A DNA stretch of 64,000 nucleotides from Blattamonas nauphoetae (GCA_033064195.1 JARBJD010000024.1:124001-188000); one strand, 5' to 3'. Positions 1 through 11,011 are shown, counted from the first letter of the stretch. Made by a program: numbers and translations. The notes: generated by a model from the sequence alone, not told the origin.

Positions 1-221
1 TGTTGTGGTACCAAAACAATACAAAAGTACCTTGACACCATTGTCATTCGTCACCTATTATCGAAATCGCGAAAGAAGGTCAAGGCTACGCTGATAAGCC
101 CGTCCCTAATTTCAAGAGCAAAGAGCAGGGACAAGAGTGCGATCATATTGATCAAACCAGAAGTGATCATACGCCACCTGCAATCGTTTATTGTGTCTCT
201 TTTTAGCTGAAAAGAGATCAG

Positions 222-570
222 AACAAACTCCGTGTATCAAAATTTGACGAATGGAGATGATATCGTTACTTCAAAGAGGTTCACCTTCAGAATCGAAAGA
301 AATGGGCGCAAGAAATGGTTAAAGAACAATTAATAGCAGACCATATCATCTTCGACGATGAATAGTCGTTTCGATCTGTTCGAGCAAGAAAGTCCAATCG
401 AAGTCTCCATCTAGCGGCAACCCCAGCAAATGAAACACCAAGCCCCGTTCGCCCCTTGATAATTGGAATTTGGGTCGCAATAGGTGTCGATCTCAAGACT
501 GACATCGTTTTCACCCCGAAGTCGGTGAATGGCGCAACATAGTCAGAAATCGTTGCTAAACATCTAGGAA
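222..570 (+). pseudogene. Mariner/Tc1-like transposase remnant A
   Basis: Conceptual translation of this stretch reads as the central part of an IS630/Tc1/mariner transposase. It has a basic linker (NRKKWAQEM), the first catalytic-block motif HIIFDDE at about 330-362, then IIGIWVAIGVDLKTDIVF and NGATYSEIVAKHL, the usual order around the first catalytic Asp. The frame is broken by in-frame stops (TGA in WR-YRY near 257, TAG right after FDDE near 362), and no second or third catalytic block follows, so it is a dead fragment. No terminal repeats were recognised, and the element may begin outside the window. Family assignment is by motif only; the subfamily is uncertain. Confidence 0.6.
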
Positions 571-1059
571 ATAATTCATCATATCACTATCATGTTATGA
601 AAAAATCTTGTTATGAAACGTAAATGGCCATTCTCGCCATTCATCATCATTATATCCGATCTGGTGTTATCGTTCAGTGAAATAAAAACGGAACTGAGCT
701 TGGTGAAGGATGTCTACATTAAAAAGCCATCCCGTTATCTCCTCACATGTTCTTTCTTTGTGTACTCTTCTCATGCGAGCCGAAGCCCATACATTTCATC
801 CTTCGCATCCACCACTGATGTGATGATTCTGATGAATTTTTCCACGAATTTCGCACAATCTTCTTCGTTCCACCACTCTCACCGTCTCATCATTGCTAAC
901 ATTGTGAATTGTGAGATCGATCTTGATAATGTGTCCACATTCTCACTTCTTCGAGAATCGTCGCACCCTGTCGCGTAAATTGATCCTATCAGACATTGGC
1001 AACAGCTATGTAAGACTGTGGACTCACATCAACGCACAAAAACCGACGCAAGACGCACA
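571..1059. other. No clear gene; possible tail of pogo remnant
   Basis: No intact gene is visible. The minus strand between about 600 and 930 gives coding-like pieces such as WWNEEDCAKFVEKF and VVDAKDEMYGLRLA, interrupted by stops. They may be an eroded C-terminal extension of the pogo-like transposase that lies just upstream on the same strand, but no motif proves this. Confidence 0.3.
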
Positions 1060-2300
1060 TTTCAATCAGTTCAGCATCTTCGTAACGATCTCCCCAACAA
1101 ACCCGTTTCTCAACCCAGACCTGTTGAGCCCACACAACACTAGGATGGTCAGGGAGGTCTGCAATTTGTGTTTCGGGATCAGGGGGCCATATCGAAGCAC
1201 CCAGAATTGACTTCTCAATCGTTGCAGGGGAAAGCAATGGTGTAAAGCGTTCCGGATAGTTTTGCCAATGGCATCCCTCTTTTGTTGAATGGTGTGAGGG
1301 AATGGATTTGGTAAATTGTTTCGAATGAACTGCATAAAATTGCTGTTAACGAATAAGTCCAAAGGTTGGATGCGAGAACTTGTGTGTGATTGGGGCCGAA
1401 CGATATCAATATTGTTCCTCTAAGCACTATGGTGAATTCGAGGAAATATGTGTGTCACTGCCGAATCCATATGTATGACGGCAGGCGCGACTGGGAGGTT
1501 CATCAACGCTCTCTTGTTGTTGATCTAAGAACAAGTAATTGCCTCGAAAAGGTCTTCAAATTTCTGCTGTGAGAACCCATTCCAATCCGTCACAAGATAT
1601 ACTATGGAAGGAGATTGACATTTCCGCCATATTGGGGCGATCTGTGCCGTGTTGAGGATGACAACAGTGGTACAGTTCGCCCCATCTGCACTCACTGTGA
1701 ATAGAAATTGGAGATTTTGAAACTCCGAAATGGCCGGAATATTGGGTACCATATTGTCCTTTGTTGGAACAATTAAGGTAGTGTGATTTCGTTTGAACGA
1801 ATAACTGGTTTCGTCCAAATTAAAACAACAAGTCCCAGGATTATATCCACGAAACCCTGCTACGGCTTGCCAGCTTCTTAAGAAAGGCTGAATGAAGGCT
1901 TTGTTGGTGTGAAATGCTCTTTTTTCTAAGAGTTGGTCTGGTTGTGACAGTTTAAGAGTTCCCGATCTTTGAATGAAATGAGGAGCATAGGATTTAGAGA
2001 CATGTGGGCTGGGTGTGAGAGTGGGATCTCGTTGATCAAGTTTTTCGTTAATCTATTACAAAGTTTGATTTGCGAAAGAACGATACTGTTGCAGTAACAT
2101 GATGAGGTCTGATCACTTCTCCATTTTCAACCCTTTCGTGAAGATTCTATGTAATATCCCGATCTTCGTCTGGATTAAGACTCCTCGGACGCCCTCTCGT
2201 TCCTGGGACGAGTCCGCTTTTCTTTTATTGTCTTGCTGCGCTGAATCTTGTCGGAGTAATGAAGCCGATATTGATGAGGTTTACGCGCCTAACCGGAGTT
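1060..2300 (-). pseudogene. Pogo-like (DDE_1) transposase remnant
   Basis: Reading the minus strand from about 2300 downward gives the motif order of a pogo/Tigger-type transposase. First comes an N-terminal DNA-binding block (GTRGRPRSLNPDEDRDI, HERVENGEV). A ~190-codon open stretch follows, with AFIQPFLRSWQAV, then CCFNLDETSYSF carrying the first catalytic Asp (about 1800-1830) and FLFTVSADGANCTTVVIL. Near 1360-1400 there is RPQSHTSSRIQPLDLFV, matching the 'QPLD' region typical of DDE_1 enzymes. The reading needs several frame changes and crosses stops (for example TAG near 2185 after DRDIT), so it is a pseudogene. It is unrelated to the mariner-like remnants on either side. Terminal repeats were not identified. 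Confidence 0.65.
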
Positions 2301-2965
2301 AGACATCATTGTGGAGTGAGTGAAGATCATTGCGTGAGAGCAAGATGAGTTGGACCAGGATTGGATGGAAATCACAGCGATGGATGTCGTGGAACATTAA
2401 CAATGAGAAGAGGCGTTTGCTCGACAAGAAAGAGCCGTGATGTAACGAGGAGTGGCGAAGAAGAAGAATTGAAGTTTCAGTTCAGTCTGAGACTGGAGAT
2501 GACGAAGATCCACATTTTTTATTAAATGATCTTCTCACATCCATTCGTTCAGAGAATTCTAATTTATTTCATAAAATTGAGTGTAAAATCGAAGATATCC
2601 CATGTATTTTGAAATAAAAGCAAAAAAAGACGATCAATTCACCTTTGACAGGAAAATCAGACGCCGATCCCGGGATCCGAACTCTGAATTGTGACAGCCG
2701 GATGAGTGAAGGACGACTTTAAGATCTATGTGTGAGAGGGAGAATGACGCAATGAAAACAAGAAATATCAAAGAAACTCAGAAATTGTTCAATTTAAAGG
2801 AGTAAGGAAGAGATATGGTCATAATGAGGAGAGATGTTGAAACAATACCAGAAAATGAAAAACAATTCAGTTCAATCCATTCCGCGTATCCATAAAATCA
2901 GATGAACATCCACCTTTCGATCTGTCTCACACGCCATTGCTTGCTTTGAGTCCGCCAAGAGATTA
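2301..2965. other. Intergenic, nothing recognised
   Basis: Short open frames on both strands, none with recognisable motifs or convincing composition. Some A-rich stretches occur (around 2580-2640). I see no gene, RNA or repeat here. Confidence 0.4.
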
Positions 2966-4702
2966 ATGAACGTTGTTGGTTCACAGAAGAAGAAACATTT
3001 GTATCTGAAAAGTGTGTGGTCATCTCGGTTGATGAAACGTCTCATCCTACTGCGCACTGTTCACTCTGAAATCAATCATCTGACCATCCGACTTCAAACC
3101 AATGACCTAAATCTGTTTCAATCGTTGGATGCCACTGTGGAATGCTGTGAACGACTGTTCAACCGTACAAATCCAGGAGAGCTTCTGAAGCAGATCACAG
3201 ATCGACCATTCGGTGAGGCGAGAGAGTCGTTTGTGATTCTGGTGAACGACACACAAAGCTTCGCCGATGATCTTATCACTAACCTTCGAAGGGATCTGTT
3301 TGATGGGAATCATCAGACATTTGCGAGCTGAGATCAATCCCTAATGTTCTGAGATCAACTGACCTCAGCTCCCTTTTTTGGGCTGAGATCAGACTCCTAC
3401 ACATTTTCAATCATTTCCATTGCAATAAACGCTTGGAGAGCATCATTTCAAACAGAATAACAGACCCAAGTCTTTAAATGTCTCTTTAACATCGATCAGA
3501 ACACATTTTTTCGACATTTTTCATTTTGCTGCATTTCATTTTTTGAAAATTGATGTAATTCTCTTCACCGGCCTTTGGTAATATTCATAAGTCTAAACAA
3601 GCTGAGATCTGAAAAAACTGAGATCAATCAGATCAATGACCAATGCCTGGGAATCATCTTGACTTCTATCTTCTCTTTGGATCACTTGATCGAAAGAGAA
3701 AGCCATCGAAGGAGGCTTTCCATTCTCTTCTGGAACGATACAAGTCCGCCGTCAGTCTAATCCAACTCCCAACTGTCAAATCGGAGTTCCATTTGTTCAA
3801 GGAAATGATCCTCAACTCGCCAGTCCTCTTTCCTCTGAGTTCCCATCATCGAGTTGCAGTCTTTCTTCAATCCCAGACCAATCAACAGCTTTATCCCCGA
3901 CTTTTCACTTTGACGAGAGAATGGATCTTCTCATGGGATTCCGGATAATTCATAACACTATTTCTTCATTTTTTTATTCATTCATGGATAGTCACCAATT
4001 CTCGCGCAAATTTTGGAGACTTTTTGGAAAGGCCTGTCTGTGTGCCTTCTCTCTCTGAAATATACAACCTTCTGTCTTCGTATCATTCACTAGCTGTTCA
4101 CATTTCACAATCTCAATATCGAAAACAAGATCTTACTGAGATCCAGACACAAAATGGATGTGATAAACAACAGGTCACATACGCAGGTCTCACACGCTGG
4201 TTCGATCGCTCTTTCTTCTAACAAATCACTCTACCGATCCTAAAACCAAAAAGTACGCTCAATTGTTTGGACCAGCGCAATATCTCCGTCTTTTTTATCA
4301 GTTCACGTCCTCTAGCTCGGCTATCTCCTATTCAAATCTCTTCAAGCATCAAACCTTAATTTTTTCACGTTCGATTCTCTGCTTTACGTGACCAGAGAAG
4401 CCATTCATCCCCACTATACGACATTTCTTCTCATATGCGATTCCCTTGATTCACTCTCAGAAAAAAAATACCTCAACCATATGCAGAAGCACGAATACAT
4501 CGCGATTTATCACGAAATTGAGGTTTTGATCGCGTCATTTGCATCATTTTTTGATCATTATTTTCCAACAGCCGGAATAACCACACTCATATGCGGAATG
4601 GCTCAAATTCACTGTGCCAACTGTGAAAATCACTTCGAAATACGGAATACCTCACTTCTTATCTGCCATTACCTCGATCAGAAAGGCGCCGAAATTCTGT
4701 AA
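2966..4702 (+). other. Unidentified coding-like fragments
   Basis: Three or four plus-strand frames in a row have protein-like, helix-prone composition but no recognised family: 2966-3331 (121 codons, starts with ATG, includes NHLTIRLQTNDLNLFQSL and LLKQITDRPFGEA), 3643-3948 (ATG, 101 codons, AFHSLLERYKSAVSLIQLP), 4024-4221 and 4388-4702. They could be exons or pieces of one decayed gene. The gaps of 80-310 nt contain stops and I could not find a splice pattern joining them. The motif CTGAGATCA recurs between 3329 and 3640. I do not assign a function. Confidence 0.25.
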
Positions 4703-4864
4703 CCTGCCATAAATTGAGATTTTTTCTGGGAAATGTTGTTTTTGTGAGAAAATAATCCTGAAAAATTGTTGGAGCTAAAGACCCATTAAGGGCTCTGTAG
4801 CTTCATACAGTAAAATGCACACCTTTGTTTCAACTTTTTGACGTCATATCCCTATAACCAGCCA

Positions 4865-5640
4865 TCCTTCGGCAAGAGCCACGACGAGCGCTCCGAAAGA
4901 TTTCTCCAGAAGCAAAAACTGAAAATGTTAGGATCAGTCCGACTTCAGTTCACAGACTGCATTCGGAGTCAAATCCAGAAACGGGGGAGATCCGATTTTC
5001 ACTTTTGAAAAGATGAAACTCCGAAGTCCATCAGCGAATACTCCTGAGAACAAACAAGGAAGGAATGAATTTTATTGACGAGTCAGCTTGGAATGCTGAA
5101 ACAATCAGACGATATGGACGGAGCGTGATCAACATACCGGCTGTCCTCGACGCACTCCTCGGATCTTGTCCTTCAGTCTAATTTCCGCGATTTCAGAAGA
5201 TGGTGTTCACCACTCTGAGATTGTTCGTGGTCCTGTTAACCATCAGATGGCTGCTCGCTTCGCTCCCCAAGGATGACACATTTTGCTTCATTATGGATAA
5301 TTGTTCAATACACAACGTATCAACAGATCAAATTATTACCGAAGCGAACCATTTTCTGGCATTCAACGCCGCCTATTCATCAGATTTGATCCCGATAGAG
5401 CAGGTGTTTGGATTTTGGAAAGCCTTTATAGATGGAATCAGAGCTACTTTTAACGACCTAGACAAGCGAGAAATCAGAAGAACTATCCAACATGTAAAAA
5501 CCGTGATATGGCCGCAAGTAATGAACGACGAAGACCTCAAAAACTTCGAATTGTGTATTAATCATTCGCTCTTTACAGTTTCTATTCATGAAGTTCTCTT
5601 CTATTTTATTTCTTTTTTTTCCGAAATACACGTTGTGGGA
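4865..5640 (+). pseudogene. Tc1-like transposase remnant B
   Basis: The plus strand reads as a Tc1/IS630-type transposase distinct from remnant A. It has a helix-turn-helix-like tail (NVRISPTSVHRLHSES), a basic linker, MNFIDESAWNAE with the first catalytic Asp (about 5062-5097), FIMDNCSIHNVSTDQ with the second (about 5290-5330), and AAYSSDLIPIEQVFGFWK with the catalytic Glu (about 5370-5420), 33 residues after the second Asp. The 5' part has stops (TGA near 5010, TAA near 5180) and a frame change; from 5200 to 5600 it is open. It is inactive. The intact mariner at 5701-7012 lies just downstream; whether it inserted into this element could not be decided, since no terminal repeats for remnant B were found. 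Confidence 0.65.
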
Positions 5641-5700
5641 ATCATTTTTGGAACAGATCACCAACATTTTGGAACAGACTGTTGCCGAGAAATGCCCATA

Positions 5701-7012
5701 CCGAGTGTCCCATTCGTCTGTGCAAGTGGTTCGTTCATATTCTCGAGGAATATTTGAAGTTTCTCAAGTGAATGTAGAGGAGTTTACACGATTTTTATTC
5801 CAAATAAAAAAGTGAAAGTGCGAAGTAGTTCTGCGAAGTGAGATCAAACGCTCGCAAAAAATGACTGTCGAACACAGCAACCATCTTTGGGCAAAAGGTG
5901 ACCGGATCGAAATGGTTCGGCTAATGTCGCTCCACAAGACCCCAGAAGTTGCGAGAAGCCACTGGCGCGGATCCGTCGTCCCCGACGTTCGGACATTTTC
6001 CAATGTGTTCGCGAAGTTTCTAGAGACTGGGACAGTAGATGATCGCCACCGAAGTGGGCGACCCAGGACAAGTTGCAGTGAGGAATCGCTGGAAAAGTTG
6101 AGAGACAAAAAAGAAGCACACCCAACACATTCGGAACGAACCCATGCAGCTGACCTCCATATCCCGTTAAGTAGCCTCAATCGAGGGATCAAAGAGTTGG
6201 GATTTGGATCGTATTTCATCCAGCGAACACAGTTTCATTTTGACCAGGATTATGCAATTCGGAAGGAATGTTACGAACATTTGGTTCATTTGTGCAGAAT
6301 CAAGCCGACACTTCTAAAGCGGATCTGGTTTTCAGATGAGAAAACATTTAGAACAGACCGAACTGTCATCAGACACAATCATCGAATGCTCGCCCTGCAA
6401 AACCCACATTATCACGTTGAGGTGCCGTCCGAACGAATCGTTACCAATTGTTGGATCGCGATGTCCTCCGCTGGGTTCATTGGTCCATACTACTTCTCTG
6501 CGACGGTAACCGGACCTGTGTATACAGAAATGCTGAAATCATACTTCGTTCCACAACTGAAGGAACGATCAAGATTTGAATGGGCATACTTTCAGCAGGA
6601 TGGGGCTCCACCCCACACAGCTCGCGCAACAATCCAATATTTGGACGAAACTTTCGGAAAAAGATGGATCGGCTTGAAAAGTAATCATCCGTGGCCGCAG
6701 CGAAGTGGTGATCTTTCACCGCTTGATTTTTGGTTGTGGAGCTACCTGGAAGAAAAAGTTTATCCTCGAGAACCCAAAACGAAGACAGACCTAGAACAGT
6801 TTATCCGTGAGGAGTTGAATGAAATACCGCCAAGAATGTTTGATCATGCTGTCACGAGTGTGCTGGAAAGAGCGAACGAGGTTATCGCAAGATTTGGGCA
6901 ATCTGCAGAGATATGAGAAAAGAGGCCAACATTCCATTTCACGGATCTTTCAGTTTGATAGATGCTTTTTTAAAGAGAGAGAACGAAATACAAAGACTAA
7001 TGGGACACCCGG
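5701..7012 (+). mobile_element. Complete mariner element with TIRs and TA duplication
   Basis: A 1312-bp DNA transposon. Its ends are inverted repeats: the left end starts CCGAGTGTCCCATT and the right end finishes AATGGGACACCCGG (13 of 14 bases pair), with weaker pairing continuing inward for about 25 more bases. TA dinucleotides flank it at 5699-5700 and 7013-7014, the target duplication expected of Tc1/mariner elements. Size, ends and a single intronless transposase gene (5861-6916) match a full-length autonomous mariner. Compared with the decayed transposon relics nearby it looks young. Confidence 0.85.
5861..6916 (+). CDS. Mariner-family transposase, DD41D spacing, apparently intact
   Basis: 351 residues, uninterrupted, ATG to TGA, occupying the mariner at 5701-7012. 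The N-terminal ~115 residues look like the paired helix-turn-helix DNA-binding region, with a basic GRPR motif at 67-70. The catalytic core has RIWFSDEKTF (Asp159), YFQQDGAPPH (Asp247) and GDLSPLDFWLW (Asp289). 41 residues lie between the second and third Asp, so the signature is DD41D, not the DD34D of classical mariners. It would act in the nucleus, binding the inverted ends and moving the element by cut and paste into TA sites. No missing catalytic residue is visible. Activity is inferred, not shown. Confidence 0.9.
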   Translation: MTVEHSNHLWAKGDRIEMVRLMSLHKTPEVARSHWRGSVVPDVRTFSNVFAKFLETGTVDDRHRSGRPRTSCSEESLEKLRDKKEAHPTHSERTHAADLHIPLSSLNRGIKELGFGSYFIQRTQFHFDQDYAIRKECYEHLVHLCRIKPTLLKRIWFSDEKTFRTDRTVIRHNHRMLALQNPHYHVEVPSERIVTNCWIAMSSAGFIGPYYFSATVTGPVYTEMLKSYFVPQLKERSRFEWAYFQQDGAPPHTARATIQYLDETFGKRWIGLKSNHPWPQRSGDLSPLDFWLWSYLEEKVYPREPKTKTDLEQFIREELNEIPPRMFDHAVTSVLERANEVIARFGQSAEI

Positions 7013-7252
7013 TACAAAGTTGTCGCAGACCACCCTGTCCTTCTGCCTAAAGTCGCTAAACCTATTACTATTTTATCAGTGTTTTTTTGCAACGTGTTTC
7101 ATTGATTGAAATTGTGTTCTCTCTCAACTTTATGAGGAGTGTCAAGATCAAAAACCACATTTGCTTTTTTCGTTCAATCAAAATTTGACAAGGAGCAGTC
7201 CCCACTCTCCAATCACTGTCTAGTGATATTGACGTGAGAACTCTACTGTTCG
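7013..7252. other. Short intergenic spacer
   Basis: Spacer between the mariner right end and the next ATG. T-rich stretches occur near 7077-7090. It presumably holds the promoter of the 7253 gene, but no motif stands out. Confidence 0.4.
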
Positions 7253-10200
7253 ATGTCTCGGACATCGCTATTTCTGCTTTCATCTGCAGATGATCCTCAA
7301 TCAGTAATTCCTCTTCACCACATTGCTGGAACATCTTTGTCTGGATCGTATGAGGAAAACCACCTTCTCTATGATGATTATTCGAATGATGATGTTGAAT
7401 ATGCATGTATCACAGACAATATGAGGATAGGGATGCTTGTTTCAGAAGCTGGAAAGTTGTTTGAAAATGATTGGATCCCACAAATAGAAATGGCAAATGT
7501 CGATGAAGATCTGTGTTGGGATGAGAACCAAGAAGTATTTTCACGACAATCCCACGTTCTCCATGCGGAATGTGACGCAAAAATCGCCCAAGTTGATCAG
7601 CTACCAAGAAAGCAACCAATAACTGCTCCAGACGTGATGTTGGTGGGAAAAACGCTTGCATCACCAGACCGTGTTGGACTGCTTCGACTTGACATCGATC
7701 GTGAGAAACGGATTGGGTTCCGTCTTCAGTTCATCAAGCGAATTGAAGAAGAAGCGATGAAGGGGAACGGGATTGTTTTGTTGTATTCGATGCTTGGGAT
7801 CAAGATGACATCGACGACGCTGACATATTTGCTGCAAAACGAACAGTTTGAGCCGCCTCGACATTGCACGCCGAAAGAGAAAGAACAATGGAAAAGAAAG
7901 AAGCGGCAAATTGAAAATGACCGCAAGAACAATGGCCCGATGTGCAAGAGTGAACTTCGTCTGAAGGAGCGGCGTGAGATTATGGCGGACAAAGTGATTG
8001 ACACGCTTGATCTGTCGAAGCTGCCGACTGGGCCGTTTCTGATGTACACAGTTGACCAACAGCTGGGGGGATTCAAGGAGATCCACTTTCTGAACGAGGA
8101 GGAGAGGATCTCAGTGAATGGACGACATTGGAGCGACAATGCAGTTTTGGACACTTTTGTGAAGGAGATTGTGATGGAGCAGGACGAAGTGTGGATGGGA
8201 GTGTTTGGAAAACGGGATGTGAAGGAAGAAATCGAAGGAAACGGAAAATTGGACCCTGCCATGTCGACAAATCCGCACGTGACAACGAACGCTCGCCTGC
8301 TTCCGCTTCACAGCTACCGTCTTCTGAAATCGAACAAAGAGCGGTTCAACGAGCTGTACGCGTCGAAAGACGGAAAAAAGAACCGCCCAGTCCGACCTCG
8401 CTTCCGCCGCCAGCCCAGCCACACTCCGCCCATCGTCCCACCACTCGTCCCCCCTCCGCCTCTCTCAGCAGCTGTCCCTCTGCCTCTGCCAAACTTAGCA
8501 GCTGCCACTCTGCCTCTGTCAAGCTCAGTTGGCGACATCTCAGCTCGAAACGAGGAAACACGCCCGATCTCAGAACAAACACCGGCTGCGATGGACACGC
8601 ATCCTGCCCAACCCGAATCGGAAGACGAGAAGGAAGAAGAGTGTGCGAGCGAGCCCAGTTTCGAGTGGATTGGGGAACCCGTCGTGTATAAACAACGTCC
8701 TCCTCTAACGACACTGCTGAACAAGAGAAGACGAGATCAACGCGCGAGAGAGCGGCGGCGACGGATGGAAACACAGTTTCGGTCACAGTCACTGAACAGT
8801 CAGTGGAACAGGCCAGTTCGGGCTGGGAGAGTGGCAGGGAGAGGTTCGAGCACGAATCGAGATGAGAGGAACCGAAGGCGCAGGGAAAGGAGAGTAGAAT
8901 GGCGTGGCGAACGGAAGAGGTCGAGACGGAGCTCGAGACGAACAGAGCGAGCGAAACGAGAGAGGCTCGAGAGGTTACACCAAAGGAAACGGTCAGACAA
9001 GAATGCGGAGAAGGATAAAGCGAGAAAAGAGGAGCTGAACAGGAAGGAGAACGAAGCAACGATGGAAATGGATAAGGAGCGACGAGCAGAGGAAGCATTC
9101 AGGTCAGAACTAGCGATGCTGGAGGACTTCTTCGGAGAGACGAAGCGAACACGACAGTACACACGTCAATTGGAGAGTCTGGCGCGATGGATTACACAAA
9201 TGGCTGAAGTTGAGAGAGAAGGGATTCCTGAAACGGTGGAAGGAGTGAATGTGGAGAAGAGAATGGAGGTTGAGGGGGAGAGAGTTGGGAGGGAGGAGAC
9301 TGGGCGAAGTGAGAAGGAGATTGTGCAGGAAGGAACTCCTCGTCGCCATCATCCAATCGAGACAGAACAATTACCAACCATTCACGACATTCAACAGGCG
9401 ATCCGACCTGCCTCTGACGCTGAACAACTCGAGGAGCCGGAACAAGCACCGAAACCGACCATTTTGCAACAAATTCGGTCAACAGTGTTTTTTTGGCACT
9501 CGGCCCGTTGGAATCATGCGGTCAAATCTCGACCAGAGCCGACGCCACATCGGCCGAAGCTATCGACTCCGACTCACATGCCTTCTCTCAGATCACAACC
9601 GTGTGTTCCACAACTCCCTCCTCTTCAACTGCCTGACCCACTCTCCACATTCAGACGCCCTCCATCAATCGTCGCAGAAACCCCCTCGTTCATTCAGAGC
9701 ACTGCCAATCCTCATCGACAACCACAGCATCTCACTCCGTTCACACTCCCACGCACAACTTCAGAGACACACTCGACTGTCCCGCACATTGTCGCTCAAC
9801 GGCTCGACCCACCATTCCCACCACTCACGACACCCATTTCAAATTCTCCTCCCAACCTTCCGGACATCCCTCATCAACCAGAACAATCTCAACCGCTATC
9901 GCTCGAACAGAACAAAGTCAGCACAAACCAACACTCGGAGGGGGTCGAACAGGAAGATCCAACTCCTGTCTTTCATCCTGTCGCTCAATTGCATGCACCT
10001 CTCGTTCCGCAGTCACTCCCACTTCCACAAAATCCCACTCTGCCTCAAACCATCTCACACTTTCTCCATCCAGACCACTTCAGACCTTCTTCACTTTCCT
10101 TACCGAAGACCCAATCTTCACCAAACACTTTCCCCACCACACCCTTCTGTCCTCCACCCTTGGCCTCTCTCATTTCACACACTTCTTTTCAACCAACACG

Positions 10201-11011
10201 TCAGCAACTCCCAATTCTGCCACATCGAAAGAATCAGAGACAGACCAAACGACGTCAAGCTAATCGAGAGAAGATGAACCGCGTCGGGCCAATCGGAAGG
10301 GATCGACTGATTTACGACGACGACGAGTTGAGTGGGAGCGAGACCGTCAGCGAGCCACGACCGATTAAGAAAAGGAAGAGACAGCGCCCAACCCCGAATC
10401 CAGATTTTGCTCCGAGCACGCATCCAGTCACGATGAACACGCTGAATCTGAAGATCGACGAGAAAGATGACGACTCATCGTCTTCGTCCATCTTCCCCGA
10501 CTCGCCCAATCACGAGCTCCCATCAAACCCTCCTTCCAACTCCCTCTCCGTCTCCCCACAACTGCACGTATCTCCACAAAACACACCAGACCATCAAAGC
10601 ACAACCGATTCTTTGAATGATGGAGGCGATTGGAGTTGGCTTTCGACAGAAGGAAGCGAGAAAAGCCCAACGAAGACACAACAAGAAACTGAACCGACAC
10701 CAAGCCAGCTCGAAGTCGCTCTAACTCCGTCTATCACAGAGCTCCACACGCCTCGGAAGCAAGCCATTCGAATAAGGTCTGTGGACATGTCGATTGTGGG
10801 ACTTTTGAAGAAGACGGGGCGTCGGGTGAAAAGAACGGAGAGGTTCAACTGTACGAATGACACGATCAGACCGAAGATGAAAAGAACAAACGTGGGAAGG
10901 ACGAATGTTGAACATGAAAGAAGTATTGCATTGCCTCTTATCAACACTGTGATGGAAAACGTGCCTGTCATGTCATACGTGCTTCCACAGCATCTCCTCG
11001 AGAATCAATAG
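7253..11011 (+). CDS. Large protein of unknown function (1252 aa)
   Basis: I do not recognise this protein. It is a single 1252-codon frame, ATG to TAG. Residues ~1-370 are mixed and look globular; 370-460 are Pro/Leu-rich (PPIVPPLVPPPPL). About 480-640 is an extremely Arg/Glu/Lys-rich run likely to be coiled coil or a long charged helix (for example RRRRERRVEWRGERKRSRR). About 740-1180 is Pro/Ser/Thr/Gln-rich low complexity, with a basic block RPIKKRKRQRP that could be a nuclear localisation signal. The last ~90 residues are again basic and ordered-looking. Residues ~97-467 are encoded by DNA that recurs, nearly identical and inverted, at 24550-25663. A nuclear role is only a guess from composition. 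Confidence 0.7.
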   Translation: MSRTSLFLLSSADDPQSVIPLHHIAGTSLSGSYEENHLLYDDYSNDDVEYACITDNMRIGMLVSEAGKLFENDWIPQIEMANVDEDLCWDENQEVFSRQSHVLHAECDAKIAQVDQLPRKQPITAPDVMLVGKTLASPDRVGLLRLDIDREKRIGFRLQFIKRIEEEAMKGNGIVLLYSMLGIKMTSTTLTYLLQNEQFEPPRHCTPKEKEQWKRKKRQIENDRKNNGPMCKSELRLKERREIMADKVIDTLDLSKLPTGPFLMYTVDQQLGGFKEIHFLNEEERISVNGRHWSDNAVLDTFVKEIVMEQDEVWMGVFGKRDVKEEIEGNGKLDPAMSTNPHVTTNARLLPLHSYRLLKSNKERFNELYASKDGKKNRPVRPRFRRQPSHTPPIVPPLVPPPPLSAAVPLPLPNLAAATLPLSSSVGDISARNEETRPISEQTPAAMDTHPAQPESEDEKEEECASEPSFEWIGEPVVYKQRPPLTTLLNKRRRDQRARERRRRMETQFRSQSLNSQWNRPVRAGRVAGRGSSTNRDERNRRRRERRVEWRGERKRSRRSSRRTERAKRERLERLHQRKRSDKNAEKDKARKEELNRKENEATMEMDKERRAEEAFRSELAMLEDFFGETKRTRQYTRQLESLARWITQMAEVEREGIPETVEGVNVEKRMEVEGERVGREETGRSEKEIVQEGTPRRHHPIETEQLPTIHDIQQAIRPASDAEQLEEPEQAPKPTILQQIRSTVFFWHSARWNHAVKSRPEPTPHRPKLSTPTHMPSLRSQPCVPQLPPLQLPDPLSTFRRPPSIVAETPSFIQSTANPHRQPQHLTPFTLPRTTSETHSTVPHIVAQRLDPPFPPLTTPISNSPPNLPDIPHQPEQSQPLSLEQNKVSTNQHSEGVEQEDPTPVFHPVAQLHAPLVPQSLPLPQNPTLPQTISHFLHPDHFRPSSLSLPKTQSSPNTFPTTPFCPPPLASLISHTSFQPTRQQLPILPHRKNQRQTKRRQANREKMNRVGPIGRDRLIYDDDELSGSETVSEPRPIKKRKRQRPTPNPDFAPSTHPVTMNTLNLKIDEKDDDSSSSSIFPDSPNHELPSNPPSNSLSVSPQLHVSPQNTPDHQSTTDSLNDGGDWSWLSTEGSEKSPTKTQQETEPTPSQLEVALTPSITELHTPRKQAIRIRSVDMSIVGLLKKTGRRVKRTERFNCTNDTIRPKMKRTNVGRTNVEHERSIALPLINTVMENVPVMSYVLPQHLLENQ
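7540..8653 (+). repeat. 1114-bp inverted duplicate, copy 1
   Basis: This segment matches 24550-25663 in reverse complement with equal length (1114 bp), no visible indel and only scattered substitutions (roughly a dozen amino-acid changes over ~370 codons). Homology begins at TTCACGACAATCCCACG and stops at GTGTGCGAGCGAG. It encodes residues ~97-467 of the 1252-residue protein. Confidence 0.9.

Noticed and set aside
5264-5757. Read-through of the Tc1-like frame into the mariner left end as one gene
   Set aside because: The frame crosses the mariner TIR and TA duplication at 5699-5701; the downstream codons belong to the other element.
8073-9482. Long minus-strand and alternate-frame ORFs opposite the 7253 gene (e.g. 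8346-9098)
   Set aside because: Shadows of a GC-richer, Arg/Glu/Pro-rich coding sequence; no independent motif.
9249-10277. 342-codon plus-strand frame inside the 7253 gene
   Set aside because: Alternate-frame reading of low-complexity Pro/Ser/Thr sequence, Arg/His/Ser-rich with no domain.
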